Source: Anolis sagrei
Lineage: Eukaryota; Chordata; Lepidosauria; Squamata; Anolidae
Length of the DNA: 64,000 nt
Direction: 5' to 3'
Assembly: GCF_037176765.1 (NCBI RefSeq)
Contig: NC_090026.1
Location: forward strand, 134,313,252 to 134,377,251
Below, in pieces: positions 19,191-30,212 of the stretch. Below the pieces are notes generated by a model that did no database searches, had not been told where the DNA came from, and worked only from the letters and a program-made list of their open reading frames with translations. The position numbers and the translations under genes are program-made. Each line of letters begins with the position of its first letter. Positions within the stretch are counted from its first letter, which is position 1.

Positions 19191-19988
19191 GACGGAGCTG
19201 GAGAGGGTTTAAGACCAGAACCTTCTGGGGGTGGGCTTTGGCTGTCGGTCAAAATCTGAGGCATTAACACTCCCGAAAAAGCTTAGTCCTGAAGCCAAAA
19301 GGAGACTATCTCTGGAGAACAGGTCGGAGAGGGCTTCCCCCCGGTCAAGGGAAGGTAGGAGCCTTGAGACATTTCCCACTAAAGACATGACACATTTTCC
19401 TGAGGAGCGTCTAGTGAGACGCCTTGGTGAAGCAACATTTACACCTGCTTCGCGACTGCTTGAAGGCCTTGCGCATGAAGGTCTGGCCTTGAGGTCCTCT
19501 AGTTCACCCCCCCCCCCCATCCAAAATACTGGCCAGGTGTTCTGGCCTTTACACCTGCTCCTCACCTCGCTGAGGGCTCCATCTATGACTACTTGTCAAT
19601 TGGCCATGCCCCATCTTTTTTTCAGATGGCCAATTGAACACAGGGCACCTAATCTGTGCTGCAGAGCCTCTAAGAGAAGTAGGTCTGTGTTTGGGGATTC
19701 CTACGATCTCTGGGAGGGGGAGGTACGACGGTAGGCGCAGACCGAATACTAGAGGGAGGCTGAGTTGGCGGGAGACTCGGCCCCCCTCTGACCTGCGGCC
19801 AATCCCCAGGCACACCTGTGACAGGTGACCAGTTTCCTCCCCTCCTACTCTGGTGTTGGTGAATGCTAGGTCCATAAGGAACAAAACTGCTACCATCAGG
19901 GATTTTCTTAATGATCAGGGAGCTGACCTAGTGTGTATCACAGAAACTTGGATCCAAGAGGGGGATGAGATCCTACTCCAGGAAATAA
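19191..19988 (+). mobile_element. L2-clade LINE, 5' region and start of endonuclease
   Basis: The interval holds L2 5' sequence and then the start of the apurinic-type endonuclease (LVNARSIRNKTATIRDFLNDQGADLVCITETWIQEGDEILLQEI). At 19,988 it changes abruptly to the RT region of a different L2, so this is a chimera. In B the same element continues normally (44,154 onward). The point equivalent to the Bov-B insertion in B is empty here (CTACGATCTCTGGGAGG near 19,700). Confidence 0.8.
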
Positions 19989-21238
19989 CATGCTTCCCTT
20001 CGGGAAGGCAAGATTCCAGCGAGCTTAAAACAAGCTATAATAAAACCGCTGTTGAAGAAACCATCACTGGACCCCACTAAATTCGACAACTATCGGCCAG
20101 TTTCCAATCTCCCTTTCTTGATCAAAGTCTTGGAACGTGTGGTGGCCTCACAACTCCAGGTATTCTTGGTAGACACGGATTATCTAGACCCGGCACAGTC
20201 TGGCTTTAGGCCGGGGCATGGTACCGAGACAGCCTTGGTCGCCTTAGTGGATGATCTGCGTCGGGAGCTCGACAGGGGGAGTGTGTCCCTGTTGGTGCTG
20301 CTGGACCTCTCAGCGGCCTTCGATACCGTCGACCACGGTATCCTTCTGGGACGCCTCGCAGGGATGGGTCTTGGAGGTACTGTTTTGCAGTGGCTCCGGT
20401 CATTCCTAGAGGGTCTATCTCAGAAGGTGTTGTTGGGGGACACCTGTTCAACCCCACAACCATTGTCTTGTGGGGTTCCTCAGGGCTCAATATTGTCTCC
20501 CATGTTTAACATCTACATGAAGCCGCTGGGGGAGATCATCCGGAGTTTCGGGGTACGGTGTCATCTGTACGCGGATGATGTCCAACTCTGGTACGGTGTC
20601 ATCTGTACGCAGATGATGTCCAACTCTGTCACTCCTTCCCACCTGCTACTAAGGAGGCTGTCCAGGTCCTGAACCGGTGCTTGGCCGCTGTGACGGTCTG
20701 GATGAGGGCAAACAAATTGAAATTGAATCCAAACAAGACAGAGGTACTCCTGGTCAGTCGCAAGACCGAACAGGGCATAGGGTTACAGCCTGTGTTGGAT
20801 GGGGCCGCACTCCCCCTGAAGACGCAGGTTCACAGCTTGGGTGTGACCCTGGACTCATCACTGAGCCTGGAAACCCAGGTTTCGGTGGTGACCAGGGGAA
20901 CATTTGCACAGCTAAAGCTTGTGCGCCAGCTGCGCCCGTACCTTGGGAAGTCTGACTTGGCCACGGTAGTCCACGCTCTGGTTACATCCCGTTTAGACTA
21001 CTGCAACGCTCTCTACGTGGGGTTGCCTTTGAAGACAGCTCGGAAGCTCCAACTAGTCAAACGCTCGGCAGCCATGATTTTAACAGGAGCGGAGCGCAGG
21101 GAGCATACAACCCCCCTGTTGCGCCAACTCCACTGGCTACCGATCTGCTACCGGGCTGAATTCAAAGTGCTGGCGTTGGCCTTTAAAGCCCTAAACGGTT
21201 CCGGCCCAAGCTACCTATCTGACCGCATCTCTGCCATC
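19989..21238 (+). mobile_element. L2-clade LINE, RT region
   Basis: Begins at SLREGKIPASLKQA-type codons and covers KPSLDPTKFDNYRPVSNLPFLIKVLERVVASQLQ, motif A LLDLSAAFDTVDHGILL, motif B SCGVPQGSILSP and motif C HLYADDVQL, then ends at YLSDRISA. A 38-bp tandem duplication (20,553-20,590 repeated at 20,591-20,628) covers the YADD codons and shifts the frame. One codon near MLFN is also missing. Broken on the right at 21,238. Confidence 0.85.
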
Positions 21239-22762
21239 TCTGCGGTATGATGGCGGAGAGGTAACAGCTGACTTGCGGAGCGGTCTGGTGAGATTCTTGA
21301 ATCCAACCTTAATCCCTTCCATCCAGAGCTCCCCCAACTACCAACTATCACCATTGGCAACCGAGGGTTCGAAGGAGCCCTCGGGGGGTCTTTTGGTGGG
21401 CTTCTACTTGAAAAAGGGGAGCTAAGAGGGAGAAAGAGAACGAGGAGAGGTAGAACGCTGAGGCCACTTCCATCTTGGCCTGGCAAGAGCGTTCCCCCCT
21501 GCCGCCTAACTGCTGACCGCTGACCGCTGACCGTTGATGCCTGACTGGTCTTAAAACCTACCGGTGGGCTGCTTCAGTGGGCTGCTTCGCCTACTCCATT
21601 TGCTCCCTTGCTGCTGTTCCGGCCCTGTTTCCAGCTGGCTAGGGCCCGTTGCCTGCTGCCGCGGGCCTCCGCCTCCGTCACCGCGCTGCCGCTGCCGCGC
21701 GCGTCGGTCGCTGTGCTGCTGCTGCTGTTGCTCCTGGCTGGGGGCTGCTCTTCTCGCGCCGGTGGACGCTTCGTCGGCGTCCCTTCGCTGGCGCTTGGTC
21801 GTCCCTTCGGCCCAGGAGCCGGCGTCCTCCTGGGTCTCCTGGCGGCGGCGCCATTGTTTGGAGGACCGTGGCCGCCATTGCCTGGAGGACTCGGGCGGCC
21901 ACGGAGTGAGGACTTCCTGCTGAGCGCCGGCTCTCCGGCGCGCTGGCCATCAGGCGCGCCAGCTGTTTTTTCGGCGTTTTTCGGCGTGCCGGCCTCAGCG
22001 AAAACCGGTGCGCTGCTGCTCCTTGGCCCCCACGGCCCTGGGTCTTGCTGGGCGGGCCGCTGCGCCTGCTGCGAGCGCCACTTGGCTGGGCCCGGTCGCC
22101 CCGGACCGCTGCCATCTGGGCCTTTCATCGGGCGTGCTGTTGCCGAGGCCCATCCCCTCCGAGCTGAGGAACGAGCTGGGGCCTTCTGCTGCGGCTGAGG
22201 CCATTGCCGCTAACGCAGTGAGCGCGGCCTACCTATCCCAGCTAGGCCTACCACCTGGGCCCTTCAAGCAGGCCGCTGCGCCGTGAGCGCTGCTCCGGCC
22301 GGGCCCACACCATCGGGACCGCCACCACCGGGCCTGTACCAAACGCCTTGGCCGCTGGGCCCAACATCGTCCGTGTTGACCAACTCCGTGGACCATCCGC
22401 TGTGCAGATCGACCCTTGTGCCATCCGATTGCGCAACGCAAGCCGTGTGTAGACCTTTCTGTGTTGACCTCCTTTGTGTTGACCGATTCTGTGCTGCTCG
22501 ATTGTGCAAGCAAGTGGATGTGCGACGCAAGCCGTGTGTAGACCTGTTTGTGTTGACCTCTTCTGTATTGACCGATTTTGTGCTGCCCGACTGTACAAGC
22601 AAGTGGATGTGCAGACCAACCTGTGCTGACTAACCGCCGTGTGTACCATCTCTGGAAAGACTGAGAGTTCCATCCGCTATCTTACACCAGTCGTCCATAG
22701 ATTACATCTTGAATCACAACAATTTTTACTAACTGATACTGTTTGCCAATCTCCCTAACGCT
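21239..22762. other. GC-rich interval of unknown nature, with 89-bp tandem repeat
   Basis: From 21,480 to 22,300 the sequence is strongly GC- and CpG-rich, with TGACCGC repeats near 21,512-21,535. Long frames are open on both strands (184 codons minus, 196 codons plus), but both have composition-driven A/P/R/G or L/A/G sequences and I trust neither. At 22,438-22,615 an 89-bp unit beginning GCAAGCCGTGTGTAGACC is repeated twice. Since TAA-tailed L2 sequence follows directly, this may be the 5' region of that LINE; a CpG island is the alternative. Confidence 0.35.
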
Positions 22763-23582
22763 GTGTTTATATATTGCTCTATGTTTACATACTGCTTAAT
22801 GTACCACGCCTTGGTCACCTCTAGAATGGACTACTGCAATGCGCTCTACGTGGGGCTGCCCCTGAAGACGGCACGGAAACTTCAATTGGTCCAGCGGGCA
22901 GCAGCCAGGATGCTAACCGGGGCTCATTATCAAGAGAGGTCTACCCCTCTGTTTAAGGAGCTCCACTGGCTGCCATTTATTTTCCGAGCCCAATTCAAGG
23001 TGCAGGTGCTCACCTACAAAGCCCTAAACGGTTTGGGACCACCCTACTTGCGTGACCGCATCTCCATCTACGAACCCACACGCTCGCTCCGGTCATCTGG
23101 GGAGGCCCTACTCGTGATCCCGCCCACATCGCAAGCGCGCTTGGTAGGGACACGGGATAGGGCCTTCTCTGTGGTGGCCCCCCGACTTTGGAACACCCTT
23201 CCAAAAGATCTCTGACAGGCCCCTTCTCTAGCTGTTTTCAGAAGGAATTTAAAAACTTGGCTGTTCTGTTGTGCCTTCTCAGACTAGGAATCCCCACCCC
23301 AAGGCCTAATAGCACCTTAGCATAACTAATCGTCGCTGTACACCGCACTTTTAATCCTACGTGCCTCCTGCCATTTCAGCACTTTTAACCCTGTACCCCA
23401 TTGCGCCGGCCGAACCAGTTTTTAATAATGTCTTGATGTACTGCCATTGTTGTTACTCTGCTTATTGTTTTGATTTGCTTTGCTATTGTTGTGTTATGTT
23501 TTTCTATTGTATTGTGTTTTGAGGCTTCGGCCTGTGTAAGCCGCATCGAGTCCTTCGGGAGATGCTAGCGGGGGACAAATAA

Positions 23583-23617
<35 letters not shown>
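22763..23617 (+). mobile_element. L2-type LINE 3' part (TAA-tailed subfamily)
   Basis: YHALVTSRMDYCNALYVGLPLKTARKLQLVQRAAARMLTG, then ELHWLPFIFRAQFKVQVLTYKALNGLGPPYLRDRIS and RAFSVVAPRLWNTLPKDL, where a TGA interrupts the last 25 codons. The 3' UTR ends GTAAGCCGCATCGAGTCCTTCGG and a TAA repeat (23,588-23,616). Confidence 0.85.
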
Positions 23618-26600
23618 TAGCACTTTACTGTTCCTGGTCTAATTTGCTGCTAATTAGTACTAAGAACTCAGTTTAGCACTTTAAGGCGCCTGCCTCTTCT
23701 GCTGCTTAGTTGAGCTGGCATTTGTCTCCCTCTCCCTATCCCTCCATGCCGCACATAGATAGCACTTAGAGCTAGACTCAGGTACCTTGTTGCACTTTAG
23801 ATCTTGCACTTTAGGAATCACCCAGTAGTACGCAGCTGGGACGCTATTGTACTTGCACCTTAAGACTCTTGCACTTTACGAACTACCAACTGCCGCAGCT
23901 GTGACACTGACTGCACTGTGCTACTATCAGTCTCACTGAAGTGTACTACCACTACCACCCATGTGGTTCCCTATTCCCCTATTTGTTTTGTCCTTGATAT
24001 TAGTGACTTGCGGAAAGGGCAAGGGACGAAGCGAGCTGGAGGCCGGGGGTAACAATGAGGTGGGGAGGAGGGAGAAGGGGAATGTAGGAAGTTGGCAAGA
24101 AAAAACTCCAACAATCCAGACAACCATAAATGGAACAGATATTAAGACCTTGGATTCAGACTGCGGCATGGAGGAGGGGAAGTGTTCCACTAGCCGAGGG
24201 GTCCCCATAGAGGTTGTGGTGGGGAGGAGGAGATGCGGGAAAAGGAGACCACAAATTCGGCTTAATTCGGACCGCTTATCTACATTAATAACCCCAAACC
24301 GGTCTCCTAAGGTAAATTGGTGTAACCAGGTGAGCGGGCCTTCTGGATTGAAGGTGGTGCTGTTGAACGCCAGATCTGTCAACGGAAAAACGACCTTTAT
24401 CCAGGATCTATCCTGGATGAGCGGGCAGATCTGGCGTGCATCACGGAGACCTGGCTGGATGAAGCTGGAGGTGTAAATCTTACCCAGCTTTGTCCTCCAG
24501 GCTTCTCCGTACAGCACCAACCGAGATCCGGAGGACGGGGAGGCGGGGTCGCAGTGGTCTATAAAGATTCCATCCATCTGACCAGGAGCCCCATCCCGCA
24601 GACCACAAATTTTGAATGTGTCCACCTGAGGGTGGGTGACCGGGACAGAATAGGGATTCTGCTAGTGTACCGTCCACCTCGCTGCACTATAGTCTCCCTA
24701 CCTGAGCTAGCGGGGGTGGTCTCGAGCCTGGCGTTGGAGTCTCAATGGCTTCTTGTGCTGGGAGACTTCAATATCCATGCCGAGGCGACCCTCACAGGTG
24801 CGGCTCAGGACTTCATGTCTGCCATGGCAACCATGGGGCTGTCCCAACAAATATCTGGCCCCACCCACTGTGCTGGACATACATTGGACTTGGTCTTTTG
24901 CCAGGGATGGGAGCAGGGTGGCGGTGTGGAGGAGTTGTCCATCTCTCCGTTGCCATGGACTGACCACTTCCTGATCAGATTTAGGCTCACTGCGCCCCCT
25001 AACCTCTGCAAAGGTGGAGGACCCATTAAGATGGTCCGCCCCAAGAGACTTATGGATCCGAATGGATTCCTGACGGCTCTTGGGGATTTTCCCGCCACCT
25101 CGGCAGGTGACCATGTCGAGGCCTTGGTCACTCTCTGGAATGGGGAGATGGCTAGGGCAATTGACATGATCGCTCCGGAACGTCCCCTCTCAAGTAGCCG
25201 AGCTAAACCAGCTCCTTGGTTCACTGAGGAGCTGGCAGTGATGAAGCGAAGGAAGAGGGAACTAGAGAGCGTGTGGCGTTCGGATCCGAGCAAGTCAAAT
25301 CGAGCACGGTTTGTGTCCTTTCTAAGGGCATATGCCGCGGCAATAAAAGCCGCAAAGAAAACTTTCTTTGCGGCTACTATTGCGTCTGCAAGGAACCGTC
25401 CAGCGGAGTTGTTTCGGATTGTCAGAGGTCTTTTAACTCCCGCCACCTCAGGTGGGAGCCCTGACAATTCGATCACGCGCTGTGAAGCATTTGCTCGGTT
25501 CTTTGCAGACAAAGTCGCCTTGATCCGTTCTGGGCTGGACACCATGTTAAATGCAGTCTCTGAGGATGTGACACGAGCACCTGCTTGTCCCATTTTGATG
25601 GATTCTTTTTAGTTTGTGAAGCCCAAGGATGTGGACAAGATACTTGGAGGAATGAGGCCCACCACGTCCATCCTAGACCCCTGCCCATCCTGGCTTCTGA
25701 AGGAGGCCAGAGGGGGATTGGCTGAGTGGGTAACGGTGGTGGTTAATGCCTCCCTTCGGGAAGGCAAGATTCCAGCGAGCTTAAAACAAGCTATTATAAA
25801 ACCGCTGTTGAAGAAACCATCATTGGACCCCACTAAATTTGACAACTTTCGGCCTGTTTCCAATCTCCCCTTTTTGGGCAAAGTCATGGAAAGCGTGGTG
25901 GCCTCACAACTCCAGGTATTCTTGAGAGACACGGATTATCTGGATTCGGCACAGTCTGGTTTCAGACCGGGACATGGAACCGAGACGGTCTTGGTCGCCT
26001 TAGTGGATGATCTGCGCCGGGAGCTAGACAGGGGGAGTGTGTCCCTGTTGGTGCTCCTGGACCTCTCAGCGGCCTTCAATACCGTCGACCACGGTATCCT
26101 TCTGGGGCGCCTTGCGGAAATGGGCCTTGGAGGCACTGCTCTGCAGTGGCTCCAGTCATTTCTGGAGGGTCGCACCCAGAAGGTGTTATTGGGGGACTCC
26201 TGTTCAACACCACAGCCTTTGACCTGTGGGGTTCCACAGGGCTCTATACTGTCCCCCATGCTGTTTAATATCTACATGAAGCCGCTGGGTGAGATCATCC
26301 GGAGTTTCGGGGTGCGGTGTCATCTGTACGCAGATGATGTCCAACTCTGTCACTCCTTCCCACCTGCTACTAAGGAGGCCGTCGAAGTCCTGAACCGGTG
26401 CCTGGCCGCTGTAATGGTCTGGATGAGGGCGAACAAACTGAAATTAAATCCAGACAAGACAGAGGTCCTCCTGGTCAGTCGCAAGGCCGAACAGGGTATA
26501 GGGTTACAGCCTGTGCTGGACGGGGTCGCACTCCCCTTGAAGGCGCAGGTTCGCAGCTTGGGTGTGACCCTGGACTCATCGTTGAGCCTGGATCCCCAGG

Positions 26601-27410
26601 TTTCAGCGGTGACCAGGGGAGCATTTGCACAGCTTAGGCTCGTGCGCCAGCTGCGCCCGTACCTTGGGAAGTCTGACTTGGCCACGGTGGTACACGCTCT
26701 GGTCACATCCCGCCTCGACTACTGCAACGCTCTCTACGTGGGGCTGCCCTTGAAGACGGCCCGGAAGCTTCAGCTAGTCCAGCGCGCGGCAGCCATGTTA
26801 CTAACAGGAGCGGGACGCAGGGAGCACACAACGCCCTTGTTGTTCCAGCTCCACTGGCTGCCGATCTGCTACCGGGCCCAATTTAAGGTGCTGGTGTTGG
26901 CCTACAAAGCCCTAAACGGTTCCGCCCCAAAATACCTTTCTGACCGCATCTTGGCCTATGAGCCCACGAGGGCCTTGAGATCGTCTGGGGAGGCCCTTCT
27001 CTCGATCCCGCCCGCCTCACAGGCACGCCTGGCGGGGACGAGAGAGAGGGCCTTCTCGGTGGTGGCCCCCCGGCTGTGGAACTCCCTCCCTGCTGACATC
27101 AGACAGGCGCCCTCCCTCATGGCCTTTCGTAAGGGCCTGAAGACATGGCTATTTGAGAAGGCATTCAACTGAGTGCTATGTTACTGGAAATGACAACCGG
27201 AATGAATTACGACTACGAGATTGATTATGATTCCACGATATGACGGAGCGGATTATTTTAGTGTAATTTAGATGTTGTGTATTAGTGATGTTAGTTTGCT
27301 GTCCTGATTTCTCTGTAAAGTGTCTTTTATGTACTGTACACCGCCACGAGTCGCCCTAGGGCTGAGAGCGGCGGTTAATAAATGCAAGAAATAAATAATA
27401 ATAATAAATA
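23618..27410 (+). mobile_element. L2-clade LINE, nearly full length (3.8 kb)
   Basis: The best LINE in the window. A 5' UTR with repeated GCACTTTA words is followed by endonuclease code (VVLLNARSVNGKTTFIQDL; LLVLGDFNIHAEA; PLPWTDHFLIRFRL) and then reverse transcriptase in the frame 24,554-27,172. RT motifs: LLDLSAAFNTVDHGILL, TCGVPQGSILSPMLFNIY, HLYADDVQL. The C-terminus is RLWNSLPADIRQAPSLMAFRKGLKTWLFEKAFN. Only two lesions are obvious: a frameshift near 24,410 in the endonuclease and a TAG at 25,610-25,612 between endonuclease and RT, with the same frame on both sides. The tail is AATAAATAATAATAATAAA. It abuts CR1 sequence of duplicate B at 27,411. Confidence 0.9.
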
Positions 27411-28269
27411 AGATCGTGAGCAGGACCGGGCCCAGGAGGGAGCCCTGCTGATGGCACTCTGCTCATCGTGTCTTTCCAGGAAGAGGAGGAGGAAGCCTTG
27501 GGGAGAATCACCCTCTGGGTTCGTTCGCTTGACCAATCACAGATCCACCTCACTGTAGTTTTGGCTTGTCCACATTGGACTAGTTTCTTTGCCAGGAGGT
27601 TATTGGGGACCTTGTTGAAGGGAGGAAGGCCTGACTGAAATCCAGGTACGCTCCATCCACGGCATTCCCCGCATCTACCCAGCTTGTAGCTCTATCGATA
27701 AATCCGTGTTGAATATTAGCGATGACCACATTTGTTTCTAAGTGTTTGCAGACCACTTCCTTGACCATCTTTTCCAGAATCTTGCCTGGTATTGACGTGA
27801 GGCTGACCGGACATTGGTCATTGTTTGGGTCATCCTTTTTCCCCTTCTTGAAGATTGGGACCACATTGGCCCTCCTCCAATCTGCTGGAACTTCTCCCGT
27901 TCTCCAAGAACTCTCAAAGATGATTGCCAATGGTTCCGAAATGACTTCCGCTAGTTCCTTCAGTACTCTTGGGTGTAGTTGATCCGGCCCTGAAAGGGGA
28001 CTTGGACTCGTTTAGAGCGGCCAGGTATTCCTGGATGACTTGTTTCCCAATTTGGGGTTGGATGTCCTCTAATCCCTTACCCTCTCCATGTTGCTGAAGT
28101 TGAGGATGGCTTTCTTTTTGTGAGAAGACCGAGGCAAAGAAGGCATTATATTGATTAATCCTTTTTAGTGATGAGTGTCATCTTGTTGATTTAATTCATT
28201 TCTGTTGTTATTTATTGACCTTGTTTATTGTTTTCACTGTTGGAAGGAAGGAAGATGCATCGTCTAAGT
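27411..28269 (-). mobile_element. CR1 LINE fragment, N-terminal half of RT (duplicate B)
   Basis: Same CR1 segment as 2,682-3,540: AIIFESSWRTGEVPADWRRANVVPIFKKGKKDDPN and AYLDFSQAFLPSTRSPITSWQRN on the minus strand. It starts exactly at the tail of the preceding L2, which marks the left limit of duplicate B. Confidence 0.85.
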
Positions 28270-28559
28270 CAGGGATCCTCAAACTTTTTAAACAGAGGGC
28301 CAGGTCACAGTCCCTCAAACTCTTGGAGGGCCGGATTATAATTTGAAAAAAAACCCACGAATGAATACACTTAAAAACAACACAATAATTATAATGCAGA
28401 ACAATTTTAGCAAATATGAACTTATTAGTATTTCAATGGTAAGCGTGTGCCTGCTTTTAGCTGATGAGATAGGATTGTTGTTGTATTGTCGAAGGTTTTT
28501 GTGGCCGGAATCACTGGGTGGTTGTAGGTTTTTCTGGGTTATATGGCCATCTTCTAGAG

Positions 28560-29024
28560 CAGTGGTTCTCACCCTGGGGTCCCCAGATGATTTTGGCCTT
28601 CAACTCCCAGCAGGCATGTAGCCGGGGGGGGGGGGACTTGGGGGGCTTCAGCCCCCCCCCCCCGAAATTTTCATGGTGGTTCGCGAAAAGGCCTTACTGG
28701 TGCATTATTTAAACTGTTATGTTTATTCATATCATGATCTGATCACCATACTCAATATATCCCATATGCATGATGGGGGTATTATTGGGATAATGATACA
28801 AAAGGTTTGCTAGGCTAGACCCTCTTTCACTCAGACTCAGCCCCCCCCCCCGAAACTCAGCCACCCCCGAAACCCCCCCTGAAAAAAAATCAGCCCCCCC
28901 CCTCCCCAAAACGAAATCCTGGCTATGGGCCTGACTCCCAGAAACCTGACAGCTGGTAAACTGGCTGGGATTTCTGGGAGTTGTAGGCCAAAAACATCTG
29001 GGGACCCCAACTTGAGAACCACTG
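28560..29024. mobile_element. hAT-type MITE (CAGTGGTTCTCA termini), nested
   Basis: CAGTGGTTCTCACCCTGGGG on the left and TTGAGAACCACTG on the right, with internal inverted halves (CTCCCAGAAACC/CTGGGATTTCTGGGAG). Target duplication TTCTAGAG at 28,552-28,559 and 29,025-29,032, perfect. It carries the third-level element at 28,611-28,933. Confidence 0.9.
28611..28933. mobile_element. hAT-type MITE (CAGGC...TAGCC termini), innermost
   Basis: Termini CAGGCATGTAGCC and GGCTATGGGCCTG, perfect 8-bp target duplication ACTCCCAG at 28,603-28,610 and 28,934-28,941. 323 bp, with G run then C runs near both ends. No coding capacity. Same family as 5,668-5,930. Confidence 0.9.
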
Positions 29025-29291
29025 TTCTAGAGGCATTTTCTCCTGATGTTTCGCCTACATCTATGGCAGTCTTGCATCTTGCCATAAATGCAGGCGAAGC
29101 GTCGGGAGGAAATGCCTCTAGAACATGGCCAGATAACCCTGAAAAGGCTACAACAACCCAGGATTGTTGTTGCTGTTGTGTGCTTTGAAGTCATTTCAGA
29201 CTGAGGTTGACCCTGAGTGAGAGCCGGGTAAATGACCTTGGAGGGCCGCATCCTGTCCCCAGGGCATAGTTTGAGGACCCCTGGTCTAAGT

Positions 29292-29977
29292 AGACTGAAG
29301 ACCGACAGGTTATAGGTTCGAATCTGGGGAGAGGCAGATGAGCTCCCTCTATCAGCTCCAGCTCCTCATGTGAAGGGGGCATGAGAGAAGCCTCCCTCCC
29401 ATAAGGATGGTGGGGACGCGGGACAGGGCCTTTTCGGTGGTGGCCCCCCAACTCTGGAACACCCTCCCCAAAGACCTTAGACAGGCCCCCTCATTGGCTG
29501 CCTTCAGAAAGAACTTGAAGACCTGGCTTTTCCGATGCGCCTTCCCAGATTAGGAAACCTCCACCACCAAGTCCCAGAAGCACTTTACCAGAACCAAGGA
29601 TTGTTGCGCTCTGCACATCGCACTTGCCCTGGAAGCCCCATAGACACTTCCTGTCACATCAGCACTTTTAATCTCTGCACCCGTTCTTTGGCTCGGCCCA
29701 GTTTTATTGTGTTTACTGTATTGTGCCTGTTGTTTATTTTGCTTTATTCTGTTTTTAATTGTCTGATTTGCTTAGATTGTATTGCTGTGTTGTGTGTTGA
29801 GGCCTCGGCCTGTGTAAGCCGCATCGAATCCTTCGGGAGAGGCTAGCGGGGGACAAATAAAGTTTAATAATAATAATGATGGTGATGATAAAAATATCGA
29901 AATCATCCGGGCCATGTCCCCTGGGCAATGCCCTTGCAGACGGCCAATTTTCTCACAACAGGAGCGACTTGCAGTTT
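29292..29977 (+). mobile_element. ACA-type tRNA-derived SINE, split by an L2 insertion
   Basis: Left part 29,292-29,403 has the B box GGTTCGAATCTGG and GATGAGCTCCCTCTATCAGCTCC. Right part 29,892-29,977 has AAATCATCCGGGC, CCCTTGCAGACGGCCAATTTTCTCACA and GAGCGACTTGCAGTTT. The TAA-tailed L2 at 29,404-29,891 sits between them with a short GATGGT repeat at the edges. The final bases (TTTCTCA) appear after the PLE at 30,210. Confidence 0.75.
29404..29891 (+). mobile_element. L2-type LINE 3' end (TAA-tailed), inside SINE
   Basis: GTRDRAFSVVAPQLWNTLPKDLRQAPSLAAFRKNLKTWLFRCAFPD-type terminus and 3' UTR ending GCGGGGGACAAATAAAG and a TAA repeat. 5' truncated to about 490 bp. Confidence 0.8.
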
Positions 29978-30200
29978 AGGTTCTTGTGGGTTTTTCCGGG
30001 CTATAGAGCCATGTTCTAGAGGCATTCTCTCCTGACGTTTCGCCTGCATCTATGGCAACCAGACCTCACAACCTCTGAGGATGCTTGCCATAGATGCAGG
30101 CGAAACGTCAGGAGAAATGCCTCTAGCACATGGCTCTATAGCCCGAAAAAACCCACAAGAACTGAGTGATTCCAGCCATGAAAGCCTTCGACAAGACATT
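29978..30200. mobile_element. Penelope-like element, foldback copy (223 bp)
   Basis: Two PLE ends in head-to-head orientation form a near-perfect inverted repeat: minus-oriented left half to about 30,057 and plus-oriented right half from about 30,070. Flanks GACTTGCAGTTT (29,966-29,977) and GACATGCAGTTT (30,201-30,212) are a 12-bp target duplication with one mismatch. The target is the ACA-type SINE. The right half carries an intact hammerhead-like motif at 30,072-30,112. Confidence 0.85.
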
Positions 30201-30212
30201 GACATGCAGTTT

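Larger units (their letters stand above)
28484..29159. mobile_element. Penelope-like element, foldback copy, nested
   Basis: Left part is the minus-oriented PLE end (TATTGTCGAAGG...), right part the plus-oriented end (GCCATAAATGCAGGCGAAGC...AACAACCCA), head to head. Flanked by AGGATTGTTGTTG at 28,471-28,483 and 29,160-29,172, a 13-bp target duplication. The hammerhead-like core is damaged (GAAG for GAAA). Confidence 0.85.
28270..29283. mobile_element. hAT-type MITE with perfect TSD, containing three nested insertions
   Basis: Termini CAGGGATCCTCAAAC and GTTTGAGGACCCCTG, flanked by GTCTAAGT at 28,262-28,269 and 29,284-29,291 (perfect 8-bp target duplication). Inside is a foldback PLE (28,484-29,159), in that a second hAT MITE (28,560-29,024), and in that a third (28,611-28,933). 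The uninterrupted relative is 3,541-3,858. Confidence 0.9.

Noticed and set aside
21574-22204. 184-codon minus and 196-codon plus ORFs that might be proteins
   Set aside because: Both are open on opposite strands of the same CpG-rich DNA and have composition-driven A/P/R/G or L/A/G sequences; no motif or paralogue supports either.
22229-22673. Repeated HTACVA/NRSTQRRSTQ minus-strand peptides as a repeat protein
   Set aside because: The repeats reflect the 89-bp tandem DNA repeat; there is no start context, conservation or domain.
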